NCBI GenBank assembly: GCA_023138875.1 | Contig: JAGLOO010000015.1 | Span: 124,001-188,000, forward strand | Length of the DNA stretch: 64,000 bases | Source: Bacteroidales bacterium | GTDB lineage: Bacteria > Bacteroidota > Bacteroidia > Bacteroidales > GCA-2748055 | Direction: 5' to 3' | Shown: positions 8,604 through 16,270 of the stretch, one piece after another | Position numbering within the stretch: position 1 is the stretch's first letter | Layout of the letters: every line of letters begins with the position of its first letter | Program-made: the position numbers and the translations under genes | The notes under the pieces: model-generated | The model's input: only the letters and a program-made list of their open reading frames with translations | Database searches by the model: none | Told to the model about the DNA's origin: nothing

Positions 8604-9593
8604 TCAGGGAACCATTAGGTTGCATCCACGGATATCGGAATGATCATACCGCCCCTGAACCTCAAAACTACCGTCCGCATACCGCTTTCCAAGGTCGCCT
8701 GTGGCGATAAAGGAACAGCTATACAGATTGGCCAGGTCGATAATATTCAAACCACCTGTTTGTTCTTCGGGAAGGAGGGTAAGGGGATCGTTTGCGTCGC
8801 GGATAAGTACCCTCATCCACGGAGGTGTGCGAAAGATTCCCTCCCCTTTGGAGTAACCCTGGGACAGCAGTTCGGTCATACCGTATTCAGAGTGGATGAC
8901 GGATACACCCAGCGATTGGGTTAGTGTTTCGTGCAGTTCGCTGCGCACCAGCTCTTCCCCCCTTCCTTTCATGCCCCCGGTCTCCATCACCACCACATGA
9001 TCACCCAGGTCCATGGGATGGCTCTCGGCAAGGTCCAGCAGGGCAAAAGTCACTCCCACAAGGAGTGTGGATTGCAGATCTGCATTGCGTTTCCGGAGCA
9101 CTGCAGCGAGTTCCTCCAGGTTGTCCAGATAGAAACCGCTGTCGGGATGTCCGGATAGTTTGATAAGGTGGTCCATCATATACACCAGGGAGGATCCGGA
9201 GCGTTCAAGGTAGGATGGAAGCAATGCTACAATACAGTGCCTGGCAGGCGCTCCGTAAAAACCCTGGAATCCTTTGATAAAACTATCCCTGTAAATGGAT
9301 AGATCGGCGATGCAATGCTTTGCGGGATTCGATTGAGTGGTGCCGCTGCTCTCGAAAACGACTTCCGGTTCCAGTCCCTTGCAGAGAACCTTATGGGTTT
9401 TGAAGAATTCAACCGGAAGAAAAGGGATATGCTCAACCTCTTTTATCTTCCTGGGATCCATGCCGAGACCGGTCATATAGTCCCTGTAAACCTGATTGTT
9501 TTCAGCCTGGTAATGAAAAACCTTCAGGGCAGTCTCCCTGAAGGTTCTGTTATCGTTGATCTGAAAAATGGCCCGGTGTAGTTCAGGATCCAT
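8604..9593 (-). CDS. LuxE-like acyl-protein synthetase family protein
   Basis: This 329-residue protein belongs to the adenylate-forming LuxE/phenylacetate-CoA ligase-like group. Seen features are the nucleotide-binding loop FESSGTTQSNPAKH near residue 85, the segment HSEYGMTELLSQGYS typical of the A5 region, and FIATGDLGKR near the C-terminus. LuxE activates a fatty acid as acyl-AMP and passes it to a cysteine, but no luxC, luxD or luciferase genes are nearby. The substrate is therefore unknown. The ATG at 9593 lies 16 bases after the pgk stop, so the gene is likely co-transcribed with pgk. Upstream in-frame codons would run into pgk and were not used. Confidence 0.8.
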   Translation of the reverse strand: MDPELHRAIFQINDNRTFRETALKVFHYQAENNQVYRDYMTGLGMDPRKIKEVEHIPFLPVEFFKTHKVLCKGLEPEVVFESSGTTQSNPAKHCIADLSIYRDSFIKGFQGFYGAPARHCIVALLPSYLERSGSSLVYMMDHLIKLSGHPDSGFYLDNLEELAAVLRKRNADLQSTLLVGVTFALLDLAESHPMDLGDHVVVMETGGMKGRGEELVRSELHETLTQSLGVSVIHSEYGMTELLSQGYSKGEGIFRTPPWMRVLIRDANDPLTLLPEEQTGGLNIIDLANLYSCSFIATGDLGKRYADGSFEVQGRYDHSDIRGCNLMVP

Positions 9594-9609
9594 TGGGTCG
9601 ATTCTGGTG

Positions 9610-10827
9610 CTATCCTTTGATGGCTTTAATACCTGGCAGCTCTTCGCCTTCGATATACTCCAGCATGGCCCCACCCCCGGTGGAGACATAGCTCACACGG
9701 TCTGCCAGTCCGAATTTATTCACAGCTGCTACTGAGTCACCGCCACCTACCAGGCTGAATGCACCTTCAGCGGTTGATTTAGCAATAGCCTGTGCGATGC
9801 TCACGGTCCCTTTCTGGAAACTAGGCATTTCAAAGACACCCATGGGACCGTTCCAGAGGATGGTTTTGGAGTTCATGATTACGTCGGAGAAGGCTTCAAT
9901 CGTTCCCGGTCCCACATCCAGGCCCATGAATCCTTCTTTACCATTGTCAATATTGACCAACTCGGTGGAAGCGTCGTTATCAAACCGATCTGCCAGCACC
10001 TGGTCAACAGGAAGGAGCAGGTTTACGCCTTTTTCTTCGGCCTTCTTTAACAGGTTGGCAGCCACATCCAGTTTATCTTCCTCACACAATGAGTTTCCAA
10101 TCTTACCCCCGCGTGCCTTGATAAAAGTATAGGTCATTCCCCCGCCGATGATCAGGTTATCCACCCGGTCGAGCAGGTTCTCGATCACCTGGATCTTGTC
10201 AGAGACCTTGGCGCCACCCATGATGGCTGTAAAAGGCTTTTCACAATTGAGAAGTACCTTATCCATGGCCTGAATCTCTTTGTTGATAAGGAATCCAAAC
10301 ATTTTCGAATCTGAATCGAAGAAATCAGCAATTACCGCCGTGGATGCATGAGCCCGGTGTGCAGTTCCAAATGCATCATTGACATAGACATCCGCATAGC
10401 TGGAAAGCTTTTCTGCAAAGAGCCTGGTGGCGGTCTTTTCCTCATCTGTCTTAATCTTGTTCTCGGCGGAGTGGAACCTCAGGTTTTCCAGCAGCAGGAT
10501 CTCCCCCGGTTTCAGGTTTGAAGCCTTTTCGGCAGCCTCTTCACCTACACAATCACCAGCAAACTGAATTTCCATTCCCATGTGATCTGACAGAACTTGG
10601 ATCACGTGCTTCAGGGAAAACTTCTCTTCAGGGCCTGACTTGGGACGGCCAAGATGAGACATCAGTATAACCGAACCTCCATCCTGCAACACCTTTTGAA
10701 TGGTGGGCAATGCTCCCCGTATGCGGGTATCGTCAGTCACTTCATATTGGGCACCAAGCGGTACATTGAAATCTACTCTGATGATCACTTTTATTCCTGT
10801 AAAGCTATAATTATCAATAATTTGCAT
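9610..10827 (-). CDS. pgk: Phosphoglycerate kinase
   Basis: The 405-residue enzyme makes ATP from 1,3-bisphosphoglycerate and ADP in glycolysis, in the cytosol. The N-terminal substrate loop ([10 protein letters not shown]), the SHLGRP segment, the hinge region and the C-terminal WNGPMGVFE and [13 protein letters not shown] nucleotide-binding motifs are all present. Length and domain order are normal. It is transcribed away from holB. A TACCTTTG element lies 45 bases before its ATG on the minus strand. The LuxE-like gene follows closely. Confidence 0.98.
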   Translation of the reverse strand: MQIIDNYSFTGIKVIIRVDFNVPLGAQYEVTDDTRIRGALPTIQKVLQDGGSVILMSHLGRPKSGPEEKFSLKHVIQVLSDHMGMEIQFAGDCVGEEAAEKASNLKPGEILLLENLRFHSAENKIKTDEEKTATRLFAEKLSSYADVYVNDAFGTAHRAHASTAVIADFFDSDSKMFGFLINKEIQAMDKVLLNCEKPFTAIMGGAKVSDKIQVIENLLDRVDNLIIGGGMTYTFIKARGGKIGNSLCEEDKLDVAANLLKKAEEKGVNLLLPVDQVLADRFDNDASTELVNIDNGKEGFMGLDVGPGTIEAFSDVIMNSKTILWNGPMGVFEMPSFQKGTVSIAQAIAKSTAEGAFSLVGGGDSVAAVNKFGLADRVSYVSTGGGAMLEYIEGEELPGIKAIKG

Positions 10828-10872
10828 ATATATAGAATTTTAGTAAATGAAATCAATTCCAGTTAGGAATTC

Positions 10873-10880
10873 CAAAGGTA
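10873..10880 (-). promoter_or_regulatory. Candidate -7 element for pgk
   Basis: On the minus strand this reads TACCTTTG, a perfect match to the Bacteroidota -7 consensus TAnnTTTG, 45 bases before the pgk start. No clear TTTG lies 19 bases upstream, so the call rests on the -7 box alone. Confidence 0.4.
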
Positions 10881-10915
10881 AAAAAGAAATTCTACATTTA
10901 CAGGCTGTAGTAAAA

Positions 10916-12061
10916 ATGTTGTTTAAAGAGATCATCGGACAACAGGAGGTTAAGAACAGGCTTCTGAACATGGTGAGGGATGACCGGACCCCGCATGCCC
11001 TGTTATTGTTTGGACCTCCCGGAACCGGAAAACTTGCACTGGCAGTTGCCATGGCCCAATACCTTTCGTGCAACGACCGCCAGAGAGAAGATGCCTGCGG
11101 AGTATGCCCTTCCTGTGTTAAGTTCGGTAAGCTGGTGCACCCCGACCTTCACTTTGTTGTTCCGGTACTGAAAACTGTAAAGGTGGCAAAGGACCCGGTA
11201 AGTGACCATTTCATGACAGAATGGAGGGAGGTCTTCATTTCAAATCCTTATATTTCTGAAAGCCAGTGGTATGAAGCCATTGGCGTGGAAAACAAACAGG
11301 GCTCAATAAACAAAGAAGAAAGCCTGCAGATCATCAAAAAGCTGGGATTTAAACCTTATGAATCGGAGTACAAAATGATGATCATCTGGTTGCCGGAGAA
11401 GATGAATCAGGCCGCTGCAAATAAATTGCTTAAGCAGATCGAGGAGCCGCCTGATAAAACATTGATCCTGATGGTATCGGAGAACACCGACAGGATCCTC
11501 CCGACCATTTTGAGCAGAACACAGCTCCTGCTCATACCACCCCTTTCTGAATCCTCGATACGAGAGGGATTATTGCAACAGGATAGTTCTGATCAACAGA
11601 TGGTTGACGATGCCATCAGGAAATCAAACGGAAATTTTAACAGAGCGCTTCAGACCCTCCGCAAGGATGAAAATGAGCTGCAGTATTTTGAGCTTTTTTC
11701 CAGTCTTATGAGGCTATGTTATTCAAAGAGTATTATCGAGATCAATGACTGGGTTGATAAGGTGGCAGGATTGGGCAGGGAACGGCAAAAGCAGCTGGTG
11801 GATTACTCCCTGAAGCTATTGAGGGAAAATTTTATGCTTTCCCTGAAACAGGAAGATCTGAATTTTATGTCCCGGAAAGAAGATGAATTCTCCCGGAGAT
11901 TCAGTCCTTTTATCCATGGGGGAAATATTCATACCCTTGTGGAAACATTCAGTCTGGCCGGGAATCATATCGAAGCCAATGGAAATCCGAGGGTCATACT
12001 TATGGACCTTTCCATAAAGGTGATCAGGTTGTTGATGCAAAAGGCACCCCACGCTGACTAA
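10916..12061 (+). CDS. holB: DNA polymerase III delta-prime subunit
   Basis: This 381-residue AAA+ clamp-loader subunit has the opening LFKEIIGQQEVKNRL, a Walker A GPPGTGK near residue 36, a zinc-binding cysteine cluster (CGVCPSC), AAANKLLKQIEEPP, and the SRTQ sensor motif. The ATG at 10916 is chosen over 10847 because homologues start at this position and the extra 23 residues have no domain character. It acts in loading the sliding clamp on DNA. It is the first gene of a plus-strand run continuing with ricT and gldH, an order often seen in Bacteroidota. Confidence 0.93.
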   Translation: MLFKEIIGQQEVKNRLLNMVRDDRTPHALLLFGPPGTGKLALAVAMAQYLSCNDRQREDACGVCPSCVKFGKLVHPDLHFVVPVLKTVKVAKDPVSDHFMTEWREVFISNPYISESQWYEAIGVENKQGSINKEESLQIIKKLGFKPYESEYKMMIIWLPEKMNQAAANKLLKQIEEPPDKTLILMVSENTDRILPTILSRTQLLLIPPLSESSIREGLLQQDSSDQQMVDDAIRKSNGNFNRALQTLRKDENELQYFELFSSLMRLCYSKSIIEINDWVDKVAGLGRERQKQLVDYSLKLLRENFMLSLKQEDLNFMSRKEDEFSRRFSPFIHGGNIHTLVETFSLAGNHIEANGNPRVILMDLSIKVIRLLMQKAPHAD

Positions 12062-12067
12062 CCGGGT

Positions 12068-12098
12068 TTTGAATTGGAGAACTGAATACCTATTTTTG
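12068..12098 (+). promoter_or_regulatory. Strong Bacteroidota-type promoter before ricT
   Basis: TTTG at 12068-12071 and TATTTTTG at 12091-12098 are separated by exactly 19 bases, matching the primary-sigma consensus TTTG-N19-TAnnTTTG. The expected transcription start would fall almost on the ricT ATG at 12103, implying a leaderless or nearly leaderless message. Confidence 0.6.
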
Positions 12099-12102
12099 CA
12101 AC

Positions 12103-13254
12103 ATGGAAAGCCTTAAGGCAAGAGGATGCTGCTCTGAGAAACAACTCGAGATCAACGAAGATAACACTGACCGGATCGACTCCTATTTCAGTTCTTGTTC
12201 CAAGCTGGATTCATTTAACTGGTTGCGGGAGATTTCTGATATGGATATTCCTGAGGTGGTTGAAATTCGTTTCAAGAATACACGCAAAGGTTTTTACAGA
12301 AATGTGAATGACCTGAGATTGAAGCGTGGAGATATTGTGGCAGTAGAGGCATCCCCGGGACATGATATCGGGATCATTTCACTGGCAGGCGAAATTGTGG
12401 AAAAGCAACGTCCCAGGACCAGGTATAGTGGCAATACAGAAGACCTGAAAAAAGTGTATCGCAAGGCAAAACAGCTTGATATTGATAAATGGAAGGAGGC
12501 CATACGGCAGGAGGAGCAAACCATGCTTCAGAGTAGAAAATTGGCAAAAGACCTGGGATTGAATATGAAGATCGGGGATGTGGAGTACCAGGGTGATAAT
12601 ACCAAGGCGATATTTTATTATATCGCCGATGAAAGGGTCGATTTTCGGGCATTGATCAAAGTGCTTGCAGAGACGTTCCGGATCAGAATTGAAATGAGGC
12701 AGATTGGAGCCAGGCAGGAAGCCGGAAAAATAGGAGGGATAGGCACCTGCGGAAGGGAGTTATGCTGTTCTACATTTGTTACAAATTTCGTTTCGGTCAG
12801 TACACATTCTGCCCGCGTCCAGGAGGTGGCCCTGAATCCGCAAAAACTGGCCGGACAGTGCGGAAAACTGAAGTGTTGCCTTAATTATGAGCTTTCAGGA
12901 TATGAAGATGCACGCAAGCACTTTCCTGAAACATCAATACCGTTGAAGACTGCAGAAGGAGAGGCGTACCATTTGAAAACCGATGTATACAGGAACATTC
13001 TGTGGTATGCGTATGAAGGAACCGGAGGCCAGTCCCTGGTACCTGTTCCTGCTGAAAGGGTAACCGAAATTAGTGAAATGAATAAAAGAGGAAAGGTGCC
13101 CGATGAACTCATTGAAGTTAGCTCAGACACCAGATCGGAACACCTGGAATATACCAGTGATGCAGGACAGGGAAGCCTGACCCGCTTTGAAAAGGGCTCC
13201 TCTAAAAGGAAAAATAAAAAAAGAAGGCCACCCCGAAGTCAACGTAAGAGCTGA
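12103..13254 (+). CDS. ricT: RicT/YaaT-like PSP1-domain protein
   Basis: The 383-residue protein has a PSP1 domain (about residues 50-300). The conserved cysteines expected for Fe-S cluster binding in the RicT/YaaT family are present, in TCGRELCCS and QCGKLKCCLNY. The C-terminus is lysine- and arginine-rich (SKRKNKKRRPP) and probably disordered or nucleic-acid binding. In Bacillus, RicT works with RicA and RicF in RNA processing; its role in Bacteroidota is not settled. The stop overlaps the gldH start by one base, so the two are translationally coupled. Confidence 0.88.
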   Translation: MESLKARGCCSEKQLEINEDNTDRIDSYFSSCSKLDSFNWLREISDMDIPEVVEIRFKNTRKGFYRNVNDLRLKRGDIVAVEASPGHDIGIISLAGEIVEKQRPRTRYSGNTEDLKKVYRKAKQLDIDKWKEAIRQEEQTMLQSRKLAKDLGLNMKIGDVEYQGDNTKAIFYYIADERVDFRALIKVLAETFRIRIEMRQIGARQEAGKIGGIGTCGRELCCSTFVTNFVSVSTHSARVQEVALNPQKLAGQCGKLKCCLNYELSGYEDARKHFPETSIPLKTAEGEAYHLKTDVYRNILWYAYEGTGGQSLVPVPAERVTEISEMNKRGKVPDELIEVSSDTRSEHLEYTSDAGQGSLTRFEKGSSKRKNKKRRPPRSQRKS

Positions 13255-13721
13255 TGAAGAATGCTGCTTATTCTGTGATCTTCCTGATGATCACTCTCCT
13301 TGTATCCTGCGATCCGTCCATGGTTTATGACCAGTACAGCAGGACAGAGAATGGAGTATGGGGTTGGAATGACACCGGGGAATTTGAAGTCGATATTACC
13401 GATACCACCTCATTGCACAACATTTACCTTCAGATTCGCCACACGGTGGATTATCCCCTGAGCAATCTTCATATGTTTGTTCATGTGAAAGGGCCTTCGG
13501 GGCAGCACCTGAAGGACACTGTAAGCTTCTTGCTTGCCACCCCCGATGGAAGCTGGATAGGCAAAGGAACAGGCAACCTGAGGGAGTTAAGATTGTTGTA
13601 CAGAAAGCATACGCAGTTCAGACAGGTGGGGATTTACACATTTACCCTTGAGCAGGGAATGAGAACATCCGAACTCCCGGTAACCGATATAGGAGTTAGA
13701 ATAGAACGCGTCAATCCATAA
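13254..13721 (+). CDS. gldH: Gliding motility lipoprotein GldH
   Basis: This 155-residue protein has a lipoprotein signal (FLMITLLVSC, lipobox LVSC) and the GldH-type body (GVWGWNDTGEFEVDITDT, LQIRHTVDYPLSNLHMFVHV). GldH is a periplasm- or outer-membrane-anchored lipoprotein linked to gliding and type IX secretion in Flavobacterium. Adjacency to ricT is characteristic. Its presence with porW and porX in the same run points to a type IX secretion system; gliding itself cannot be inferred from this gene alone. Confidence 0.9.
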   Translation: MKNAAYSVIFLMITLLVSCDPSMVYDQYSRTENGVWGWNDTGEFEVDITDTTSLHNIYLQIRHTVDYPLSNLHMFVHVKGPSGQHLKDTVSFLLATPDGSWIGKGTGNLRELRLLYRKHTQFRQVGIYTFTLEQGMRTSELPVTDIGVRIERVNP

Positions 13722-13726
13722 TCAAA

Positions 13727-14434
13727 TTGGGGAAAAAGAAATTGTTAAGGTTCAGGGAACTGGAAACCCTTGAAAGGGCATTCCAACCCCCGATTGAGGA
13801 GGTATTTCAAAAGGATTACCACCTGAAGGGATCATGGAAGCGTGATGTTTTCCTGAATGATCATCCCCTGGTACTGGAATTGGGTTGTGGAAAAGGTGAA
13901 TACACGCTGGGCCTGGCCAGGAAAAACCGGGAGAAGAATTATATAGGTATGGATATCAAGGGGGCAAGGATCTGGAAAGGAGCCCGAACAGCCCAGGATG
14001 AAGGCCTTACGAATGTGGCCTTCCTGCGCACACGAATCGATTTTATCCAGTCTTTTTTTGCAAGGAATGAGGTAGAGGAGCTCTGGATCACTTTCCCGGA
14101 TCCCCAGGAGAAGAGAAGGCAGAGGAAAAAGCGGCTGACCGGGGCGATCTTCCTGAACAGGTACAGAGCGTTCCTGATGGATGAAGGAATCATAAATCTG
14201 AAGACAGATAATCACGGGCTTTACATCTATACCCTGGAACTGGCCAGGTTCAACAATCTCGTCGTTGAGATGAATTCAGACGACATTTACTGCATGGGGT
14301 GGAAGGATGAATCGGTTTCTATACAAACCTATTATGAAAACCGTTTTCTGGCTGAAGGGGCTCGCATCAATTATATTCGGTTCAGGCTGCCGGTTGATCG
14401 GGAAATCAAGGAGTTACCTTATGACATCGAATGA
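13727..14434 (+). CDS. trmB: tRNA (guanine-N7-)-methyltransferase
   Basis: The 235-residue enzyme methylates G46 of tRNA using S-adenosylmethionine. The SAM loop LELGCGKGEYTLGLA and the signature WITFPDPQEKRRQRKKRL are present. It begins at a TTG (13727) 5 bases after gldH; the first ATG in frame lies well inside the SAM domain, and MGKKKL matches the usual N-terminus of homologues, so the TTG start is supported. Its 3' end overlaps the next gene by 14 bases. Confidence 0.93.
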   Translation: MGKKKLLRFRELETLERAFQPPIEEVFQKDYHLKGSWKRDVFLNDHPLVLELGCGKGEYTLGLARKNREKNYIGMDIKGARIWKGARTAQDEGLTNVAFLRTRIDFIQSFFARNEVEELWITFPDPQEKRRQRKKRLTGAIFLNRYRAFLMDEGIINLKTDNHGLYIYTLELARFNNLVVEMNSDDIYCMGWKDESVSIQTYYENRFLAEGARINYIRFRLPVDREIKELPYDIE

Positions 14435-14759
14435 TCGGTTCTTTAATCGGGTGTACGAAGTAGTAAAGCTTATCCCGCATGGAAGGGTCACCTCATACGG
14501 AGCAATAGCCCGTTACCTTGGTTCACCAGGTGCCGCCAGGATGGTAGGGTGGGCCATGAACCAGTCCCAACTGCAGCCCGAGTTCATTCCTGCCCACAGG
14601 GTGGTTAACCGGAATGGATTAATCACCGGGAAACACCATTTTAGCGGGGTAAACCTCATGCAGGAATTGCTGGAAAATGAAGGCGCTGTCATTGACGTGG
14701 ATCGCATCCTCAATTTCCAGGATATTTTCTGGGATCCGGTGCTTGAACTGGGACTATGA
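14421..14759 (+). CDS. Alkyltransferase-like (ATL) DNA-binding protein
   Basis: This 112-residue protein has the DNA-binding fold of O6-alkylguanine methyltransferases (IPHGRVTSYGAIARYLGSP, arginine-finger region). The PCHR active-site motif reads PAHRVV, so the acceptor cysteine is replaced by alanine. That makes it an ATL-type sensor, which binds alkylated guanine and hands it to nucleotide excision repair, rather than a repair methyltransferase. The start at 14421 overlaps trmB and gives the normal ATL length; the longer frame from 14307 lies within trmB. Confidence 0.88.
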   Translation: MTSNDRFFNRVYEVVKLIPHGRVTSYGAIARYLGSPGAARMVGWAMNQSQLQPEFIPAHRVVNRNGLITGKHHFSGVNLMQELLENEGAVIDVDRILNFQDIFWDPVLELGL

Positions 14760-14762
14760 GAA

Positions 14763-14792
14763 TTTAATCTAAATAAAAAAAAGCTATCTTTG
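14763..14792 (+). promoter_or_regulatory. Candidate promoter before mrp
   Basis: TATCTTTG at 14785-14792 matches the -7 consensus TAnnTTTG, with TTTA at 14763-14766 at 18-base spacing as a plausible -33 element. It sits 22 bases before the mrp ATG. Confidence 0.5.
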
Positions 14793-14814
14793 GGCTTATA
14801 AATGTGAGGGATTC

Positions 14815-15915
14815 ATGGAGATACAGAAGGAGAAAATCTTAGAGGTTTTAGAAGGGATTCGTCATCCGGAGACAAAAAAAAGTATTGTTTCCATGGGCAT
14901 GGTCCGGGATATTCAGTATAGAGAAGGTGATCTCTGGTTTGGTTTACAGTTTACCCGGCCCAATGATTCGTTTATACAATCCATTAAGAAGGCTTGTTTC
15001 CGAGCCATTAACCATGCATTCGGCGACCAGGCCCTGAAGGAGGGTCACATCCAGGTTCAGGTTCCCGATATGCCTTCCAAACCGGAAGTGTTGCCCGGTG
15101 TAAAAAATATTGTGGCCATTGCTTCAGGTAAAGGGGGTGTGGGTAAATCCACAATAGCAGTCAACCTTGCAGTGGCATTGGCCCAAACTGGCTCCAGTGT
15201 GGGATTAATTGATGCCGATGTATATGGTCCTTCCATTCCAAAGATGTTTAAGGTGGAAGGAGAGCGGCCTTCAGCCAGAACCGAGGATGGAACAGAGTGG
15301 ATCATTCCCATTGAGAAATATGGTGTAAAACTGCTTTCGATAGGTTTTTTTGTGCGTCCGGAAGATGCTGTGGTATGGAGGGGCCCTATGGCTACCAGCG
15401 CATTAAAACAGCTGATTACCCAGGGTAAATGGGGATCACTGGATTATCTTTTGATAGATCTGCCTCCCGGTACAGGAGATGTACATCTGACCATGGTCCA
15501 GGAGGTCCCGGTAACGGGTATAGTGATTGTCAGTACCCCACAGGAAGTGGCGCTGGCTGATGTGGTTAAAGGTATTCATATGTTTACCGGAGAAAAGATC
15601 AATGTACCTGTGTTGGGGATCATAGAGAACATGTCGTGGTTCACGCCTGAAGAACTTCCTGAAAACAAATACTATATTTTCGGCAAAGAAGGTTGCAAAA
15701 AGCTGGCAGAGAAGAAAGGAATTCCATTGCTTGGTCAGATACCGCTCATACAGGGAATCAGGGAGTCGGGTGATGCTGGCGAGCCAGTGGCCCTGTTCCC
15801 CAACAAACCTTCAGGAGAAGCTTTTCATAACCTGGCACAAATGGTCAGGAAGGCCATTGAAACACGGAATATTGAAATGGAACCCACAAGAAAGGTTGAA
15901 ATAACGACCAAATAA
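14815..15915 (+). CDS. mrp: Mrp/ApbC iron-sulfur cluster carrier ATPase
   Basis: The 366-residue protein has an N-terminal MIP18/DUF59 domain (residues 1-90) and a P-loop ATPase domain with the deviant Walker A ASGKGGVGKST near residue 107. It also has the switch motif DADVYGPSIP and LIDLPPGTGD. Mrp proteins bind and transfer Fe-S clusters in the cytosol. The nfu gene starts 25 bases downstream, so carrier and scaffold genes form one unit. Confidence 0.95.
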   Translation: MEIQKEKILEVLEGIRHPETKKSIVSMGMVRDIQYREGDLWFGLQFTRPNDSFIQSIKKACFRAINHAFGDQALKEGHIQVQVPDMPSKPEVLPGVKNIVAIASGKGGVGKSTIAVNLAVALAQTGSSVGLIDADVYGPSIPKMFKVEGERPSARTEDGTEWIIPIEKYGVKLLSIGFFVRPEDAVVWRGPMATSALKQLITQGKWGSLDYLLIDLPPGTGDVHLTMVQEVPVTGIVIVSTPQEVALADVVKGIHMFTGEKINVPVLGIIENMSWFTPEELPENKYYIFGKEGCKKLAEKKGIPLLGQIPLIQGIRESGDAGEPVALFPNKPSGEAFHNLAQMVRKAIETRNIEMEPTRKVEITTK

Positions 15916-15940
15916 AGTAACACAGTAAAAAGACGAGATT

Positions 15941-16180
15941 ATGGAAGATATTAAAACGCGTGTTGAAAAGGCACTTGAAAAGATCAGGCCTTACCTGGTG
16001 GCTGATGGAGGGGATATTTCCATAGTGGATATTACCGATGATATGGTAGTAAGGGTTGAAATGAAAGGTGCCTGTAATGGATGCCCTTTTAGTATGCAGA
16101 CCCTGAAAGCGGGTGTTGAAATAGCTGTAAGAAATGAAGTTCCTGAAATCAAGGAGGTGGTTGATGTGAATGCATCCTGA
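15941..16180 (+). CDS. NifU C-terminal-domain (Nfu) Fe-S scaffold
   Basis: A 79-residue single-domain Nfu protein with the cluster-binding CxxC (GACNGCPFS) near residue 45 and the leading VEKALEKIRPYLVADGGDI segment. It would carry a Fe-S cluster between two subunits. The location directly after mrp supports joint action in Fe-S maturation. Confidence 0.93.
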   Translation: MEDIKTRVEKALEKIRPYLVADGGDISIVDITDDMVVRVEMKGACNGCPFSMQTLKAGVEIAVRNEVPEIKEVVDVNAS

Positions 16181-16240
16181 GTTTTTTTCCCGGTCAAATA
16201 AAATAAGTTATTTCAAAATCAGTTAATTATTTGTAAGAAC

Positions 16241-16258
16241 TTGACAGTTTCCTGTCAA
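16241..16258. repeat. Perfect 7-bp hairpin before porW
   Basis: TTGACAG-TTTC-CTGTCAA is a perfect stem with a four-base loop, 12 bases before the preferred porW start. It overlaps an alternative TTG start at 16241. It could be an operator or an mRNA hairpin limiting translation. Confidence 0.45.
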
Positions 16259-16270
16259 AACCGGACAATT

